64,000 nucleotides of DNA from Rhizobium vallis (lineage in GTDB: Bacteria; Pseudomonadota; Alphaproteobacteria; Rhizobiales; Rhizobiaceae), in the NCBI RefSeq assembly GCF_003985155.1, contig NZ_ML133687.1:620001-684000 (forward strand), written 5' to 3'. This document shows, in pieces, positions 52,103-61,479 of this stretch. The position numbers were made by a program, and so were the translations under genes. Within the stretch, counting starts at the first letter, position 1; each line of letters starts with the position of its first letter. Below the pieces are notes generated by a model that worked only from the letters and a program-made list of their open reading frames with translations, had not been told where the DNA came from and did not search any database.

Positions 52103-53698
52103 TTAACCGGCCGGGTCGGCGGCAGAGAGCTCCAGGCGCCGCGTTATCCCGATGCTTTCGAGGAACGTCTTGTCGTGACTGACGACGAGCAGCGCGCCAT
52201 CATAAGCGCGCAGTCCGGCCTCGACCGCTGATATCGAGTCGATATCGAGATGATTGGTCGGCTCGTCGAGGATCAAGAGCGGCGGAGGCGCTGAACCCAG
52301 AACGCAGGCGAGGCCGGCGCGCAGCAATTGCCCGCCGCTCAACGTCGAGACGACCTGCAGCGCAGCGTCGGCCCTGAACATGAAGCGCGCAAGGGCGGCC
52401 CGGCAGGTATTTTCGTCGGCTTGCGGGTTGATCCGGCGAAAATTGTCGCGGATCGAAGCCAACGGATCGAGAAGGCTCACTTTCTGGTCGAGCATGGAGA
52501 AAGCGGTCATGACGCCGACCGTGCCGGTCCAGGGCTTCATCTCGCCAGCGACGAGCGAAAGCAATGTCGTCTTGCCCGAGCCGTTGCGGCCGGTGACCGC
52601 GATGCGTTCCGGTCCCGTTATGTCGAAGGAGAGATTGCGGATGACGGGCTCGTCAGGCAGGTAGCCAGATGTCACGCCGTCCATCTTCAGCACGATCTTG
52701 CTGGCGGGCAGCCCGGTCGGTGGCAGGGTTACTGACAAGGGCTGGAGAATCTCGATCTTCTCGCACGCGGCCTTTGCCTCTTCGAGTGCCTGAGTTTGCC
52801 GGCGTTCGGCCAGGCGCGCATTGTCGCCACCCGTCGTTTCGCTCCGCTCCTTCATGCCGCCGAGCATGATGCGCGGGATGCCGCCCTTGGCGGCCATCTT
52901 CCGTCCGGTGCTGTCCCGGTGCGCCTGACGCTCCATCGTCGACTGCGCCTTCCTCGCAACTTCGGCAACGCGTTTTTCGGCTTCAGTGCGATCATGCTGG
53001 GCGGCCGCAAGCTCGAGAACCTTGCGCTCGCGATAATGGCTCCAACTGCCGCCGTAACGCGTGGCGCCGAGCGACGTCAGTTCCACGATCGCGTCGACGC
53101 TTTCGAGCAGTTCCCGGTCATGGCTGACGATGATGGCGCCAGCCCGCCAACCTGAAATCAGCGCGATCACCGCCTCGCGGCCTTCGCGGTCGAGATTGTT
53201 TGTGGGTTCGTCGAGCAACAGGAAATCCGGCTCGCGGAAGACCAGCGCGGCAAGCCCGGCGCGCGTGCGCTGCCCGCCGGAAAGTGTGGCTAGCGGCGTC
53301 TCCGGCGGTGCATCGAGCCCCGTGCGATTGAGCGCCGCGGCAATGCGTGCCTCCAGCACCCAATCCGCGGTTGCCAGCTCTTCAGCCGTTGCCTCGCCGG
53401 CTTCGGCGCGACGGAGAACGGCGAGCGCGCCGGCCACGCCGAAGAGATCGGCGATCGTCTCCTCAGGCGCCACCTGAACGCTTTGGGTGAGGATGCCGAG
53501 GCTGCCGCTGACGGATATCGTTCCCGAATGCGGCTGGATCTCACCCGAGACGAGCTTCAGCAGCGTCGTCTTGCCGATACCATTCCGGCCGACAAGACCG
53601 GTACGGTCCGCCCCGAAGCTTAGGTCGAGATTGGAAAAAAGCGACCGTCCGTCAGGCGCGGCCCATGAAATCTGGGAGAGGGTGATTGATGCAGGCAT
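52103..53698 (-). CDS. ABC-F family ATPase (second copy)
   Basis: A 531-residue two-domain soluble ATPase. Walker A motifs are GRNGIGKTTLLKL (near residue 38) and GRNGSGKTTLLSL (near 345). The signatures are LSGGQRTRAGLAAL and LSGGQLLRAGLACVL, with LLLDEPTNNLDREG and LILDEPTNHLDI. The linker (about 200-300) is long, helical and basic (AKRVAEVARKAQSTMERQAHR-like). ATG 53698 was chosen. It differs clearly from the ABC-F at 49676, so the two are not a recent duplication. No leader ORF is seen. Confidence 0.92.
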   Translation of the reverse strand: MPASITLSQISWAAPDGRSLFSNLDLSFGADRTGLVGRNGIGKTTLLKLVSGEIQPHSGTISVSGSLGILTQSVQVAPEETIADLFGVAGALAVLRRAEAGEATAEELATADWVLEARIAAALNRTGLDAPPETPLATLSGGQRTRAGLAALVFREPDFLLLDEPTNNLDREGREAVIALISGWRAGAIIVSHDRELLESVDAIVELTSLGATRYGGSWSHYRERKVLELAAAQHDRTEAEKRVAEVARKAQSTMERQAHRDSTGRKMAAKGGIPRIMLGGMKERSETTGGDNARLAERRQTQALEEAKAACEKIEILQPLSVTLPPTGLPASKIVLKMDGVTSGYLPDEPVIRNLSFDITGPERIAVTGRNGSGKTTLLSLVAGEMKPWTGTVGVMTAFSMLDQKVSLLDPLASIRDNFRRINPQADENTCRAALARFMFRADAALQVVSTLSGGQLLRAGLACVLGSAPPPLLILDEPTNHLDIDSISAVEAGLRAYDGALLVVSHDKTFLESIGITRRLELSAADPAG

Positions 53699-53876
53699 GG
53701 ATATGGATTTCCCCGTTGGCAAGGCGAACTGGCGTTGCGATCGGGTTGAAATCCATTGCGGCACACATCCTGTTGAAATGGTCGACGACCGGGAATTTAG
53801 GGAGGAAAGGCTAAAGGTTCAAGGAGGGGAGCGATTTTGCCCTCTTCCAGAGAAGCCTGAGAAGTTGGTCACGCTT

Positions 53877-53937
53877 ACCCTCTCCCCGTCAGCGGGGCGA
53901 GGGGACGTACCCTACGAGAGAGTGAGAGGGGAGACGC
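53877..53937. repeat. GC-rich palindrome near the helicase stop
   Basis: A CTCTCCCC-GTCAGC-GGGGCGAGGGG hairpin (53879-53903) followed by GAGAGAGTGAGAGGGGAG up to the stop of the minus-strand helicase gene. It could act as its terminator, but it also resembles GC-rich dispersed repeats of rhizobia and differs from the module at 14312 and 39397. Confidence 0.55.
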
Positions 53938-55500
53938 TTACCGCTTCAAGCTCCCCAATATTCCGCGCACCAGCGCCCGGCCGACCTGCGTTGCCACGGT
54001 GCGTGCCACGCTCTTCATCGCCGCTTCCACCACCGTTTCGCGCTGGTAGCCGGAAGCTCGGCCGCGCGACTGGCCGCGCCCCTGATTGCTGTCGTCATTG
54101 CCGCCGCCGAAGCCCGGCAGGCTCCAGCCGGAGGTGGTGCTGCCCTGCTGCGGTGCTTCTTCCTGCGCCCGTTTAGCCGCATCGGCGTCGGCAGCCTTCT
54201 TGGCGCGTGCCGCCAGTATTTCGAAAGCGGACTCGCGGTCGACATCCTCGTCATAGACGCCAAGAACAGGGCTCCTGTCCATGATCTGCTGGCGCTCGGC
54301 ATCCGTCACCGGGCCGACGCGGCCCGATGGCGGGCGGATCAGCGTGCGCTCGACGATCGAAGGCGCGCCCTTGGCCTCCAGCGTCGAAACCAGCGCTTCG
54401 CCGGTGCCGAGATTGGTGATGACGGTGGCGCAATCGAAGGCCGGGTTGGGGCGGAAAGTGTCGGCCGCAGTCCTCACCGCCTTCTGTTCGCGCGGCGAAT
54501 AGGCGCGCAAGGCATGTTGCGCCCGGTTGCCGAGCTGCGCGAGCACCGTTTCCGGTACGTCGAGCGGGTTCTGCGTCACGAAATAGACACCGACACCCTT
54601 GGAGCGGATCAGCCGCACCACCTGCTCGACACGTTCCGTCAGCACCTTCGGCGCATCGTTGAAGAGCAGATGCGCTTCGTCGAAGAAGAAGACCAGCTTC
54701 GGCTTGTCGGGATCGCCCACCTCGGGCAGCTCCTCGAACAGTTCCGAGAGCAGCCACAGCAGGAAAGTGGCATAAAGCCGCGGGTTCATCATCAGCTTGT
54801 CGGCTGCTAGCACCGAGATCTGGCCGTAGCCGTTATTGCTCGTGCGCATGATGTCGGAGATCTTCAGCGCCGGTTCGCCGAAGAAATGCTCCGCACCCTG
54901 CTGTTCGAGAACCAGCAGCGCCCGCTGGATCGAGCCGACCGAAGCCTTGGAGATCAAACCGAACTGGTTGGAAAGCTCGGTGGCGTTCTCGCCCATATAG
55001 TTGAGCAGCGAGGTGAAATCCTTGAGGTCGAGCAGCGGCAGCCCGGCCTGGTCGGCGATCTTGAAGGCGATGTTGATGACGCCTTCCTGCGGTTCGGAGG
55101 CATCCATGAGGCGAGCGAGCAGCAGCGGCCCCATCTCGGCGATGGTGGTGCGCACCCGATGGCCCTTCTCGCCGAACAGATCCCAGAAAATCACCGGGAA
55201 CTGATCGAATTCGTAGTCGGTGAAGCCGATCTGCTCGGCGCGCTTGGTGAGGAAGTCCTTGGGCTCGCCCTTGGCGGCGATACCGGAAAGATCGCCCTTG
55301 ATGTCGGCTGCGAAAACCGGGACGCCAGCGCGCGAAAAACCTTCGGCCAGCACCTGCAGCGTCACCGTCTTGCCGGTGCCGGTGGCGCCGGTGACCAGGC
55401 CGTGACGATTGCCGAATTTCAGGTCGAGATATTCCGGCTTGTTGATGCTGTCATCGGGATTGCGGCTCGCGCCGATGAAAATCTTGCCTTCCTCGATCAT
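53938..55500 (-). CDS. HerA-like helicase, DUF853 family
   Basis: A 520-residue ATPase of the FtsK/HerA group. It starts at MIEEGKIFIGASRNP, with a GGGAG RBS, not at an upstream ATG at 55572. Walker A GATGTGKT is at residues 38-45 and the Walker B-like LVFFFDEAHLLFND near 270. VYFVTQNPLDVPETVLAQLGNRAQHALRA is the sensor-like region of DUF853. The C-terminal 120 residues are low-complexity, Gly/Gln-rich, then a hydrophobic-basic end (VATQVGRALVRGILGSLKR). Probably a DNA translocase; role in vivo not known. Confidence 0.9.
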   Translation of the reverse strand: MIEEGKIFIGASRNPDDSINKPEYLDLKFGNRHGLVTGATGTGKTVTLQVLAEGFSRAGVPVFAADIKGDLSGIAAKGEPKDFLTKRAEQIGFTDYEFDQFPVIFWDLFGEKGHRVRTTIAEMGPLLLARLMDASEPQEGVINIAFKIADQAGLPLLDLKDFTSLLNYMGENATELSNQFGLISKASVGSIQRALLVLEQQGAEHFFGEPALKISDIMRTSNNGYGQISVLAADKLMMNPRLYATFLLWLLSELFEELPEVGDPDKPKLVFFFDEAHLLFNDAPKVLTERVEQVVRLIRSKGVGVYFVTQNPLDVPETVLAQLGNRAQHALRAYSPREQKAVRTAADTFRPNPAFDCATVITNLGTGEALVSTLEAKGAPSIVERTLIRPPSGRVGPVTDAERQQIMDRSPVLGVYDEDVDRESAFEILAARAKKAADADAAKRAQEEAPQQGSTTSGWSLPGFGGGNDDSNQGRGQSRGRASGYQRETVVEAAMKSVARTVATQVGRALVRGILGSLKR

Positions 55501-55697
55501 TCGGAATGCTCCCTTCGGGCTCTGCCGCCATTTGTGTGCGAAGGCCTGGCGTTCTCTCTCCGCCACCTTCATCGAACCATCGTTTCCCTGTTATAAGCAG
55601 GGAGATGGATGCGGACAACTGTTTGCATTGAAAGCCAAACCGGGCAAAGGGCAGCCCGGAGGGCCCGGCTTGAGTTGCCGTGAAATATCGATTAACG

Positions 55698-55713
55698 TTG
55701 ACGTTAACGTCAA
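55698..55713. promoter_or_regulatory. 16-bp perfect palindrome before the Gly-rich small gene
   Basis: TTGACGTTAACGTCAA, perfect over 16 bp and 18 nt before the ATG of the gene at 55732; an extra partial copy (TTAACGTT) precedes it. It lies between divergent genes and looks like a dimeric regulator site. Confidence 0.7.
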
Positions 55714-55731
55714 AATAACAGGAGGCTGACG

Positions 55732-56124
55732 ATGAATGAAATTGTGACCCAGATCGCCGATCGTGTGGGAATTGCGCCTGACTTGGCCGAAAAGGCGCTC
55801 GGCATGATGCTCGGCTTCCTCCAGCGCGAGGCAGCCGATGGCCCGGTCGCTCGGATGATCGAAGCTATCCCCGGCGGCGCCGAACTCGTCGCCCAGTTCA
55901 GCGGCGAGGGCGCCGGCGGCGGTGGCCTGCTCGGCGGGCTGATGAGCTCGCTCGGCGGCGGCGGCATCATGGCGCTTGGCCAGCAGCTGATGGGCGAAGG
56001 CCTCGGCATGGGCGAGATCACCTCGCTTGCCAAGGAAACCATCGCCATCGCCAAGCAATATGCCGGCGAAGAGGTCGTCGACGAGGTCGTCGCTTCCGTC
56101 CCCGGCCTCAGCCAGTTCGTCTGA
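55732..56124 (+). CDS. Small helical Gly-rich protein, function unknown
   Basis: A 130-residue acidic protein. Helical N-terminal part (EIVTQIADRVGIAPDLAEKALGMMLGFLQ), a Gly-rich centre (GAGGGGLLGGLMSSLGGGG) and a helical C-terminus (ITSLAKETIAIAKQYAGEEVVDEVVASVPG). This plan resembles DUF2267/DUF2780-like proteins. RBS AGGAGG is ideal. Divergent from the HerA-like gene. It is followed by a good terminator. Confidence 0.75.
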   Translation: MNEIVTQIADRVGIAPDLAEKALGMMLGFLQREAADGPVARMIEAIPGGAELVAQFSGEGAGGGGLLGGLMSSLGGGGIMALGQQLMGEGLGMGEITSLAKETIAIAKQYAGEEVVDEVVASVPGLSQFV

Positions 56125-56142
56125 GTGATGATGAAACTGAAG

Positions 56143-56176
56143 AGCCTCGCGGCATCCGCTGCGAGGCTTTTCTATT
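56143..56176 (+). terminator. Rho-independent terminator
   Basis: Stem AGCCTCGC (56143-56150) with GCGAGGCT (56161-56168), then TTTTCTATTTT. Confidence 0.88.
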
Positions 56177-56261
56177 TTGCGGGTCTGCGGGTACTCCTCT
56201 CGTCGAACCTTCCTTGCAAACCATGCCGATCGAATAGGGACTATCTGGGAAGGAGAACCGC

Positions 56262-56717
56262 ATGGCCGTCTGGCGTCCGCCGCAGCAGATCAGGGTGAAG
56301 GTCATCGGCCTTGCCTGGCGCGGAGACCGGCTGCTTGCCGCGGAAGTGGAGGATGACAGAGGCCGCATCAAGGGCGTTCGCCCGCTCGGCGGCTCGATCG
56401 AATTCGGCGAGAGCCGGGAGCAGGCCCTGCACCGGGAATTCCAAGAGGAACTCGAAACGGCAATCCGTATCGTCGGCCCCTGGCATCTTCTTGAAAACAT
56501 CTACGAGCATCATGGCGCAATCGGCCATGAATTCATTTTCGCAGCCGATATCGAACTGGCCGATCCTTCGCTCTACCGTCGCGACGAAATTCGCTATTCC
56601 GAGCTCGACGAGACGGCCGCAACCGCGCGCTGGTTCGGCCGCGACATGCTGCGCGACGCCGGCATAGAACTCTACCCGACGGGCCTCGAAAACGTGCTGT
56701 CGCGCTGGCGCGATTGA
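56262..56717 (+). CDS. Nudix hydrolase
   Basis: A 151-residue protein. The Nudix box GGSIEFGESREQALHREFQEELE is at residues 43-65 in full (Gly, Glu, Arg-Glu and Glu-Glu positions match). The start MAVWRPPQQIRVKVIGLAWRGDRL resembles the Nudix subgroup that acts on nucleotide derivatives. An AGGAG RBS precedes the ATG. Substrate not identified. Confidence 0.92.
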   Translation: MAVWRPPQQIRVKVIGLAWRGDRLLAAEVEDDRGRIKGVRPLGGSIEFGESREQALHREFQEELETAIRIVGPWHLLENIYEHHGAIGHEFIFAADIELADPSLYRRDEIRYSELDETAATARWFGRDMLRDAGIELYPTGLENVLSRWRD

Positions 56718-56847
56718 GCGGAAACGGCGCGGCTCCCAAAGCCCACATGCCAATCGCCAAACTTTGATCGTCCGTCCCGCTGAAGGGGAACAAGGAAGAT
56801 CGAATTGCTGTTATTATCGCATCGTTGAAACCGGAAGGAACAGCATC

Positions 56848-57168
56848 ATGCGCAGGTTTATTGCAGCAACTTCGATCGCTCTCCTCAGCCTCTCAGCCCC
56901 GGTCCTCGCTCAGTCCAATATGGGCATGGATGCCAGCGGTCGTATCGACGGCTCGCCGCCGCTCGGCACCGCGCCGGGAGCCGAACCGCAAAGCGGGCTA
57001 ACGATCCCGCTCGACTCTATAGAAACCGGCAGCGTCGACAATGGACCGGCGAGCGGTCGCGTCGACTGGGCGCGCTGCCCGCCGCGTAAAGTCCGCGGAG
57101 CGACTGCCACAGAAGGCGGCAATAGCGGCGCCTCCGTCAGCGCCGCATGTCGTGACCGAAACCAATAG
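56848..57168 (+). CDS. Small secreted hypothetical protein
   Basis: A 106-residue protein with a signal peptide (MRRFIAATSIALLSLSAPVLAQ, cut near residue 22). The mature part is Gly/Ser/Pro-rich and disorder-prone, with two Cys (WARCPPR, AACRDRN) that may form a disulfide. RBS GGAAGGAA. I do not know the family; similar short proteins are common in rhizobia. It converges with zwf. Confidence 0.65.
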   Translation: MRRFIAATSIALLSLSAPVLAQSNMGMDASGRIDGSPPLGTAPGAEPQSGLTIPLDSIETGSVDNGPASGRVDWARCPPRKVRGATATEGGNSGASVSAACRDRNQ

Positions 57169-57183
57169 CGTTGGGGGAGGGCG

Positions 57184-58701
57184 TTATTTGCCGTTCTTCC
57201 CATCGTGATGCAGCACAACGCCGAGTTCATGCCACCGCCGCCCGTCGCGCTCGATGAGCTCGGCGGCGCAGGTCGGTCCCATGCTGCCCGGCGTGTAGCT
57301 TTCCGGCGTGCTCGGGTCCTTCGCCCAGATATCGAGGAAGGGCTGCACCGCCGCCCAGCCGGCCTCGATGCCGTCGGCGCGCTGGAACAGCGTCTGGTCG
57401 CCGATGAAGAGATCGTAGAGCAGCGATTCATAACCGGTCGTCTTGCCGATATCGAATTTGTCGGCATAGCGGAAGTCGAGTGAAACAGGGACGGTATCGA
57501 CCGAAAGCCCCGGCGACTTGATCGAGATCTCCATGCTCATGCCCTCGTCCGGCTGCACCTGGATGACAAGCCGGTTCGGGGGCAGGCGGCGGCTGACTTC
57601 GGTCTCGCGGAATTGCGCGAAGGGCACCGGCTGGAACGTGATGACGATCTCGGTATCGCGCGCCGTCAGTGCTTTGCCGGTCCTGAGATAGAAAGGCACG
57701 CCGGCCCAGCGCCATGTATCGGCATAGAGCTTCAGCGCGACGAAGGTTTCGGTCCGGCTATCAGGTGAAACGTCCTTGCTGTCGCGATAGGCCGGAAGGT
57801 CGACACCGTTGAGCGGGCCGGCGCCGTAAGTGCCGCGCACGCCATGTGTCTTGGCCTCCTCGGGCGTATAGATCCGCAGCGCCTTCAGTACCTTGCTCTT
57901 CTCGTTGCGGATCGCTTCGGCGTCGAAGCTGTTCGGCGGCTCCATGGCGATCATCGCCAGCAACTGGAAGAGATGGTTCGGCACCATGTCGCGCAGTGCG
58001 CCCGTTGCGTCGTAGAATTTGCCGCGGCTGCCGACATCGACGACCTCGGCGGCGGTAATCTGCACATGGTCGATGTAACGGCTGTTCCACAGCGACTCGA
58101 TGATCATGTTGGCGAAGCGCGCCGTCATCAGGTTCTGCACCGTCTCCTTGCCGAGGAAATGGTCGAGCCGGTAGACTTGGCTTTCTTCGATCTGGGCAAG
58201 AATCTGGGCGTTGAGAGCCTGCGCTGAGGCGAGATCGGTACCGAACGGCTTCTCGATGGCGACGCGGCGGAAGACGCCGTCGCTTTCATCTGTCAGCCCG
58301 TGAGCGGCAAGTTTCTCGACGATCGTGCCGAAGAAGGATGGCGGCACGGCGAGATAGAAGGCGGCGTTGGCATTCGGTCCCAGCCGGTTGCCGATCTCGA
58401 CGAAAATGTCGTCCTTGGTGAAATCGCCCGATGTGTAGGAAATCCGCCCGCGCAGGCTCTCCCAGGCCTCGTCCTTCACCGTCGGTTCCTCACCGCTCAG
58501 ATGGTTTAGGAATTGGTCGAGCCGCCCGCGCAGGAATTCGTCGTCGCCGGGCTCGATGCCGATGCCGAGAATGTGGAGGTCCTCGCCGACGAGGCGCTCA
58601 CGCGTCAGGTTGATGATTGCCGGCACCAGCAGACGGCGCGTCAGGTCCCCCGTGGCGCCGAAGATGACGAGGGTGACCGGCGGAGTGGGGGCAGCGTCCA
58701 T
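57184..58701 (-). CDS. zwf: Glucose-6-phosphate 1-dehydrogenase
   Basis: A 505-residue enzyme making 6-phosphogluconolactone and NADPH, the entry to the Entner-Doudoroff pathway. The NAD(P) motif GATGDLTRRLL is at residues 15-25, the substrate motif YRLDHFLGKETVQNL near 175, and EKPFGTDLASA near 152. Two in-frame ATG codons exist: 58710 has its SD directly adjacent, 58701 is 9 nt from it, so I prefer 58701. No pgl or edd lies beside it, so it may be a second copy, apart from the usual zwf-pgl-edd operon. Confidence 0.92.
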   Translation of the reverse strand: MDAAPTPPVTLVIFGATGDLTRRLLVPAIINLTRERLVGEDLHILGIGIEPGDDEFLRGRLDQFLNHLSGEEPTVKDEAWESLRGRISYTSGDFTKDDIFVEIGNRLGPNANAAFYLAVPPSFFGTIVEKLAAHGLTDESDGVFRRVAIEKPFGTDLASAQALNAQILAQIEESQVYRLDHFLGKETVQNLMTARFANMIIESLWNSRYIDHVQITAAEVVDVGSRGKFYDATGALRDMVPNHLFQLLAMIAMEPPNSFDAEAIRNEKSKVLKALRIYTPEEAKTHGVRGTYGAGPLNGVDLPAYRDSKDVSPDSRTETFVALKLYADTWRWAGVPFYLRTGKALTARDTEIVITFQPVPFAQFRETEVSRRLPPNRLVIQVQPDEGMSMEISIKSPGLSVDTVPVSLDFRYADKFDIGKTTGYESLLYDLFIGDQTLFQRADGIEAGWAAVQPFLDIWAKDPSTPESYTPGSMGPTCAAELIERDGRRWHELGVVLHHDGKNGK

Positions 58702-58807
58702 GTGTGTCATCTCCCTTGATTTTCCGGCCGACTATAATCCGTGCTGGTTTTGCCGCAAGCACCATGCCTGCGAGGGATAACAAGCATTTGACACCCTTCG
58801 GGCCGCT

Positions 58808-59578
58808 CTACCCCTTCACCGCCACCATGAAAATCCTCGGAAATCTGAGCAGCACCCGCCCGTCCGACATCTTCGGATAGGCCTTGTCCACGCGTTCCAG
58901 ATAGTCCGCCAGAAACGCTTCGCGGTGCTCCTCGCCGGCATGGGCGAGGTAGGGCATCAGCCCGGTTCCCTTCACCCATTCGACGATATCAGCTGCATCC
59001 GTCATCGGGTGATTGTAGGTGGTGTGCCAGATATCGACGCGCGAGGATTTGGCGATCAGCCTGCTATAGTAAGTGGACGGCGGCGGCAGCGCCCTACGGC
59101 GGACGCTCTTTCCCTCGAAGGCGGCCTTCCACGGACCGGCATGCGCGGTCTCTTCCATCGCCAGATGCGAGGGTTCGCCGAGATTGTCGGGCATCTGCAC
59201 GGCGAGCACGCCGCCTTCAGAAAGCCCGTCCATCAGCCGGTCGAAAATGTCGAGATGATCGGGCAACCATTGGAAAACGGCATTGGCAAACAAGAGGTCG
59301 GCGAGTTCTGCCGGCTGCCAGCTGCCGAGATCGGCCTCGACGAAATCAGTGCCCGGGAGCCGCTTACGGGCCGCTTCCAGCATGTTCGTGTCGCTGTCGA
59401 GACCGGAGACGCCAGCCGCCCCAAAGCGCTCGATGATGAGTTCGGTCGAGTTACCCGGTCCGCAGCCGAGGTCGACGGCGTGGCGGAGGCTCTGCAGCGG
59501 CACTTGCGCCAGAAGATCACGCGCCGGTCGCGTGCGCTCGTCTTCGAATTTCACATATTGATGGGCGGACCATGCCAT
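58808..59578 (-). CDS. tam: Trans-aconitate 2-methyltransferase
   Basis: A 256-residue SAM-dependent methyltransferase that methylates trans-aconitate, a by-product that inhibits aconitase. The start [23 protein letters not shown] is the typical Tam N-terminus, with an AGGAG RBS. Motif I is [13 protein letters not shown] near residue 36, with [11 protein letters not shown] near 96 and [25 protein letters not shown] near 195. It is close to the stop of the CNNM gene (41 nt). Confidence 0.93.
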   Translation of the reverse strand: MAWSAHQYVKFEDERTRPARDLLAQVPLQSLRHAVDLGCGPGNSTELIIERFGAAGVSGLDSDTNMLEAARKRLPGTDFVEADLGSWQPAELADLLFANAVFQWLPDHLDIFDRLMDGLSEGGVLAVQMPDNLGEPSHLAMEETAHAGPWKAAFEGKSVRRRALPPPSTYYSRLIAKSSRVDIWHTTYNHPMTDAADIVEWVKGTGLMPYLAHAGEEHREAFLADYLERVDKAYPKMSDGRVLLRFPRIFMVAVKG

Positions 59579-59618
59579 GGCGTTCACTCCTGCTGTGCTG
59601 TGTGGCACCCGCCGATCT

Positions 59619-60893
59619 TCAATCAGCAGACACAAGTATTTTGTCCACACGCCTCCCGTCGAGATCGATGACTTCGAAGCGCCATCCGTCTCTCGTGAAG
59701 CTTTCACCTAATTCCGGCAAATGTTTCAACTCTTCCAACACCAGGCCGGCCACGGTCTGATATTCCAGGTCGTCATCGAGCTTGAGATTCAAGAACTCAG
59801 CGAATTCGTCAATCGGCGTCCAGCCGGACACCAGGTACGAACCATCGTCTCGACGAGCGATGGCCTGCTCATCGACAGGTCCCTCCTGAAGAGCCCCCAT
59901 GATCGCTTCCAGAATGTCACCTGACGAAACAATCCCCTCGAAATGGCCGTACTCGTCGAAAACCAGCACCATATGGACTGGCGATTTCCTGATTGCTTCA
60001 ATCACATTGATGGCGGTTGAAAGATCTGAAACCACCGGGACGTCTTGCGTCAGAGCCTTGATGTCGGCATTGCCGCGTTCGGACATGGAGTCGTAGAAGT
60101 CCTTGACTGGAAGGATGCCGATCACTTCGTCCGAGCTGCCTTTGCGAACGGGCAACCGAGACCGTTTCGTTCGGTGCAACTGGGTTCGAATTTCATCAAG
60201 ACTGTCGTCGATATCGATAATTTCGACGTCTCGCCGGGGCGTCATGAGCGCTCGGGCGGTGCGGTCCGCCAGCCGCATGACGCCTGATATCATCGCGGAC
60301 TCTTCGCTTTCGATCACTCCAGCCGACTGCGCTTCGGCAAGAACGGTCTTGATCTCTTCGTCGGAGACATTGTCGCCACTTTTTCCCGTCTGGCCCAGGA
60401 GTTTCAGGACAAGATTTCCGGAGGCGTTCAGAAGCCATACGAGTGGCAGGGCAATTTTTGAAAGTACCGCCATGGCCGGTGCGACCTTCGCCGCAACCGC
60501 TTCGGGTTCTCGAAGTGCGATCTGCTTGGGAACAAGCTCGCCGACGATCAGCGAAAGATATGTGATTGCCACGACGACCGAACCTACGCCAACGGCATCA
60601 GCGGCCGTCGATGACATTCCCTGGGCTTCCAGCCATCCGCTCAGGCGGCCCCCGAGCGTGGCCCCTGAGAAAGCTCCGGAGAGAACGCCGACCAGCGTGA
60701 TGCCGATCTGCACCGTAGAGAGAAAACGACCTGGGTTGTCGGCAAGTATGATCGCTTGAGCTGCCCCCTTGCTTCCGTTGTCGGAGAGAACCTTCAGGCG
60801 GGCCGTTCGAGAAGACACGACGGCCAGTTCCGACATGGCGAGCACACCATTCAGGATGGTGAGAAACGCCACAATTCCAATTTCCAGAAACAC
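59619..60893 (-). CDS. CNNM/CorC-type hemolysin-family membrane protein with CBS pair
   Basis: A 424-residue protein. The CNNM (DUF21) domain with about four membrane helices is at residues 1-190 ([31 protein letters not shown]). Two CBS domains follow (about 205-330, with [15 protein letters not shown] and [14 protein letters not shown]) and then a CorC_HlyC domain (about 345-420). These proteins are linked with magnesium or cobalt efflux. Translation starts with GTG at 60893 after AGGAT. Not a toxin in spite of the family name. Confidence 0.9.
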   Translation of the reverse strand: MFLEIGIVAFLTILNGVLAMSELAVVSSRTARLKVLSDNGSKGAAQAIILADNPGRFLSTVQIGITLVGVLSGAFSGATLGGRLSGWLEAQGMSSTAADAVGVGSVVVAITYLSLIVGELVPKQIALREPEAVAAKVAPAMAVLSKIALPLVWLLNASGNLVLKLLGQTGKSGDNVSDEEIKTVLAEAQSAGVIESEESAMISGVMRLADRTARALMTPRRDVEIIDIDDSLDEIRTQLHRTKRSRLPVRKGSSDEVIGILPVKDFYDSMSERGNADIKALTQDVPVVSDLSTAINVIEAIRKSPVHMVLVFDEYGHFEGIVSSGDILEAIMGALQEGPVDEQAIARRDDGSYLVSGWTPIDEFAEFLNLKLDDDLEYQTVAGLVLEELKHLPELGESFTRDGWRFEVIDLDGRRVDKILVSAD

Positions 60894-61479
60894 AGGGATC
60901 CTATTCGTTGAGGTTGTAATGCCGCATTCATCGGGCGACGCGGCGAGGAGCGGTCGTCGTCACGAAAGACCGCTCCTCTGAAGTGGAAGTCATATGCCGT
61001 CGGCAAGACGGAACCGGCCATGCGGGGCCAGTCGTCGGCAAAGCTATGGAAAGCGGACCGTTCTGCGCGAGCCGCGACAGGCCCGAGGCGAGACGGGCAT
61101 CGCCGCGCCGTCTACAGTGGTCACCCGCTTCTTCGGCCGGGAGATCCCGGTTCGAACGGGCGGAACTGGTACTGGATGGGTCGCTGTCGGGCATGGCGCA
61201 ATTTTGGCGGTGAAACGCTTCCGACGCAAGAGGCACCGGGCGAAAATCCTTTTACCGCACTGATGTGACAGTTTCGACAACGGCTGCAGCGCCGCGTTCT
61301 GATTGAAGATTTTGGAGGATTCTTTTGCCTTTATAGACATGCATGGCTCGAGGCGGCAGGTGTTGCCCGATGAAGGGATGAGAGCATATTGGCGCATTAT
61401 GCAAGTGCTTTGGCATTCCTCGTCAGTGATCGAGCGTCCAACGAGCCGTAAGCTCATCCCATGACAAAGAGAGGTCGAC
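60894..61479. other. Long intergenic region, no supported gene
   Basis: 586 nt between the divergent CNNM and SDR genes. Overlapping open frames exist on both strands around 60930-61270, but none has an RBS and the translations are Arg/Gly/Pro-rich noise. The region 61130-61165 has a T-arm-like CCCG-GTTCGAA-CGGG stretch, but no cloverleaf. It may be a remnant of an older gene. Confidence 0.45.

Noticed and set aside
59619..60893. Hemolysin toxin
   Set aside because: The family name is historical; DUF21, CBS and CorC domains point to a metal-transport-related membrane protein.
61130..61165. tRNA-like T arm (CCCG-GTTCGAA-CGGG)
   Set aside because: No acceptor stem, D arm or anticodon arm can be built at the right distances, so I take it as chance or a relic.
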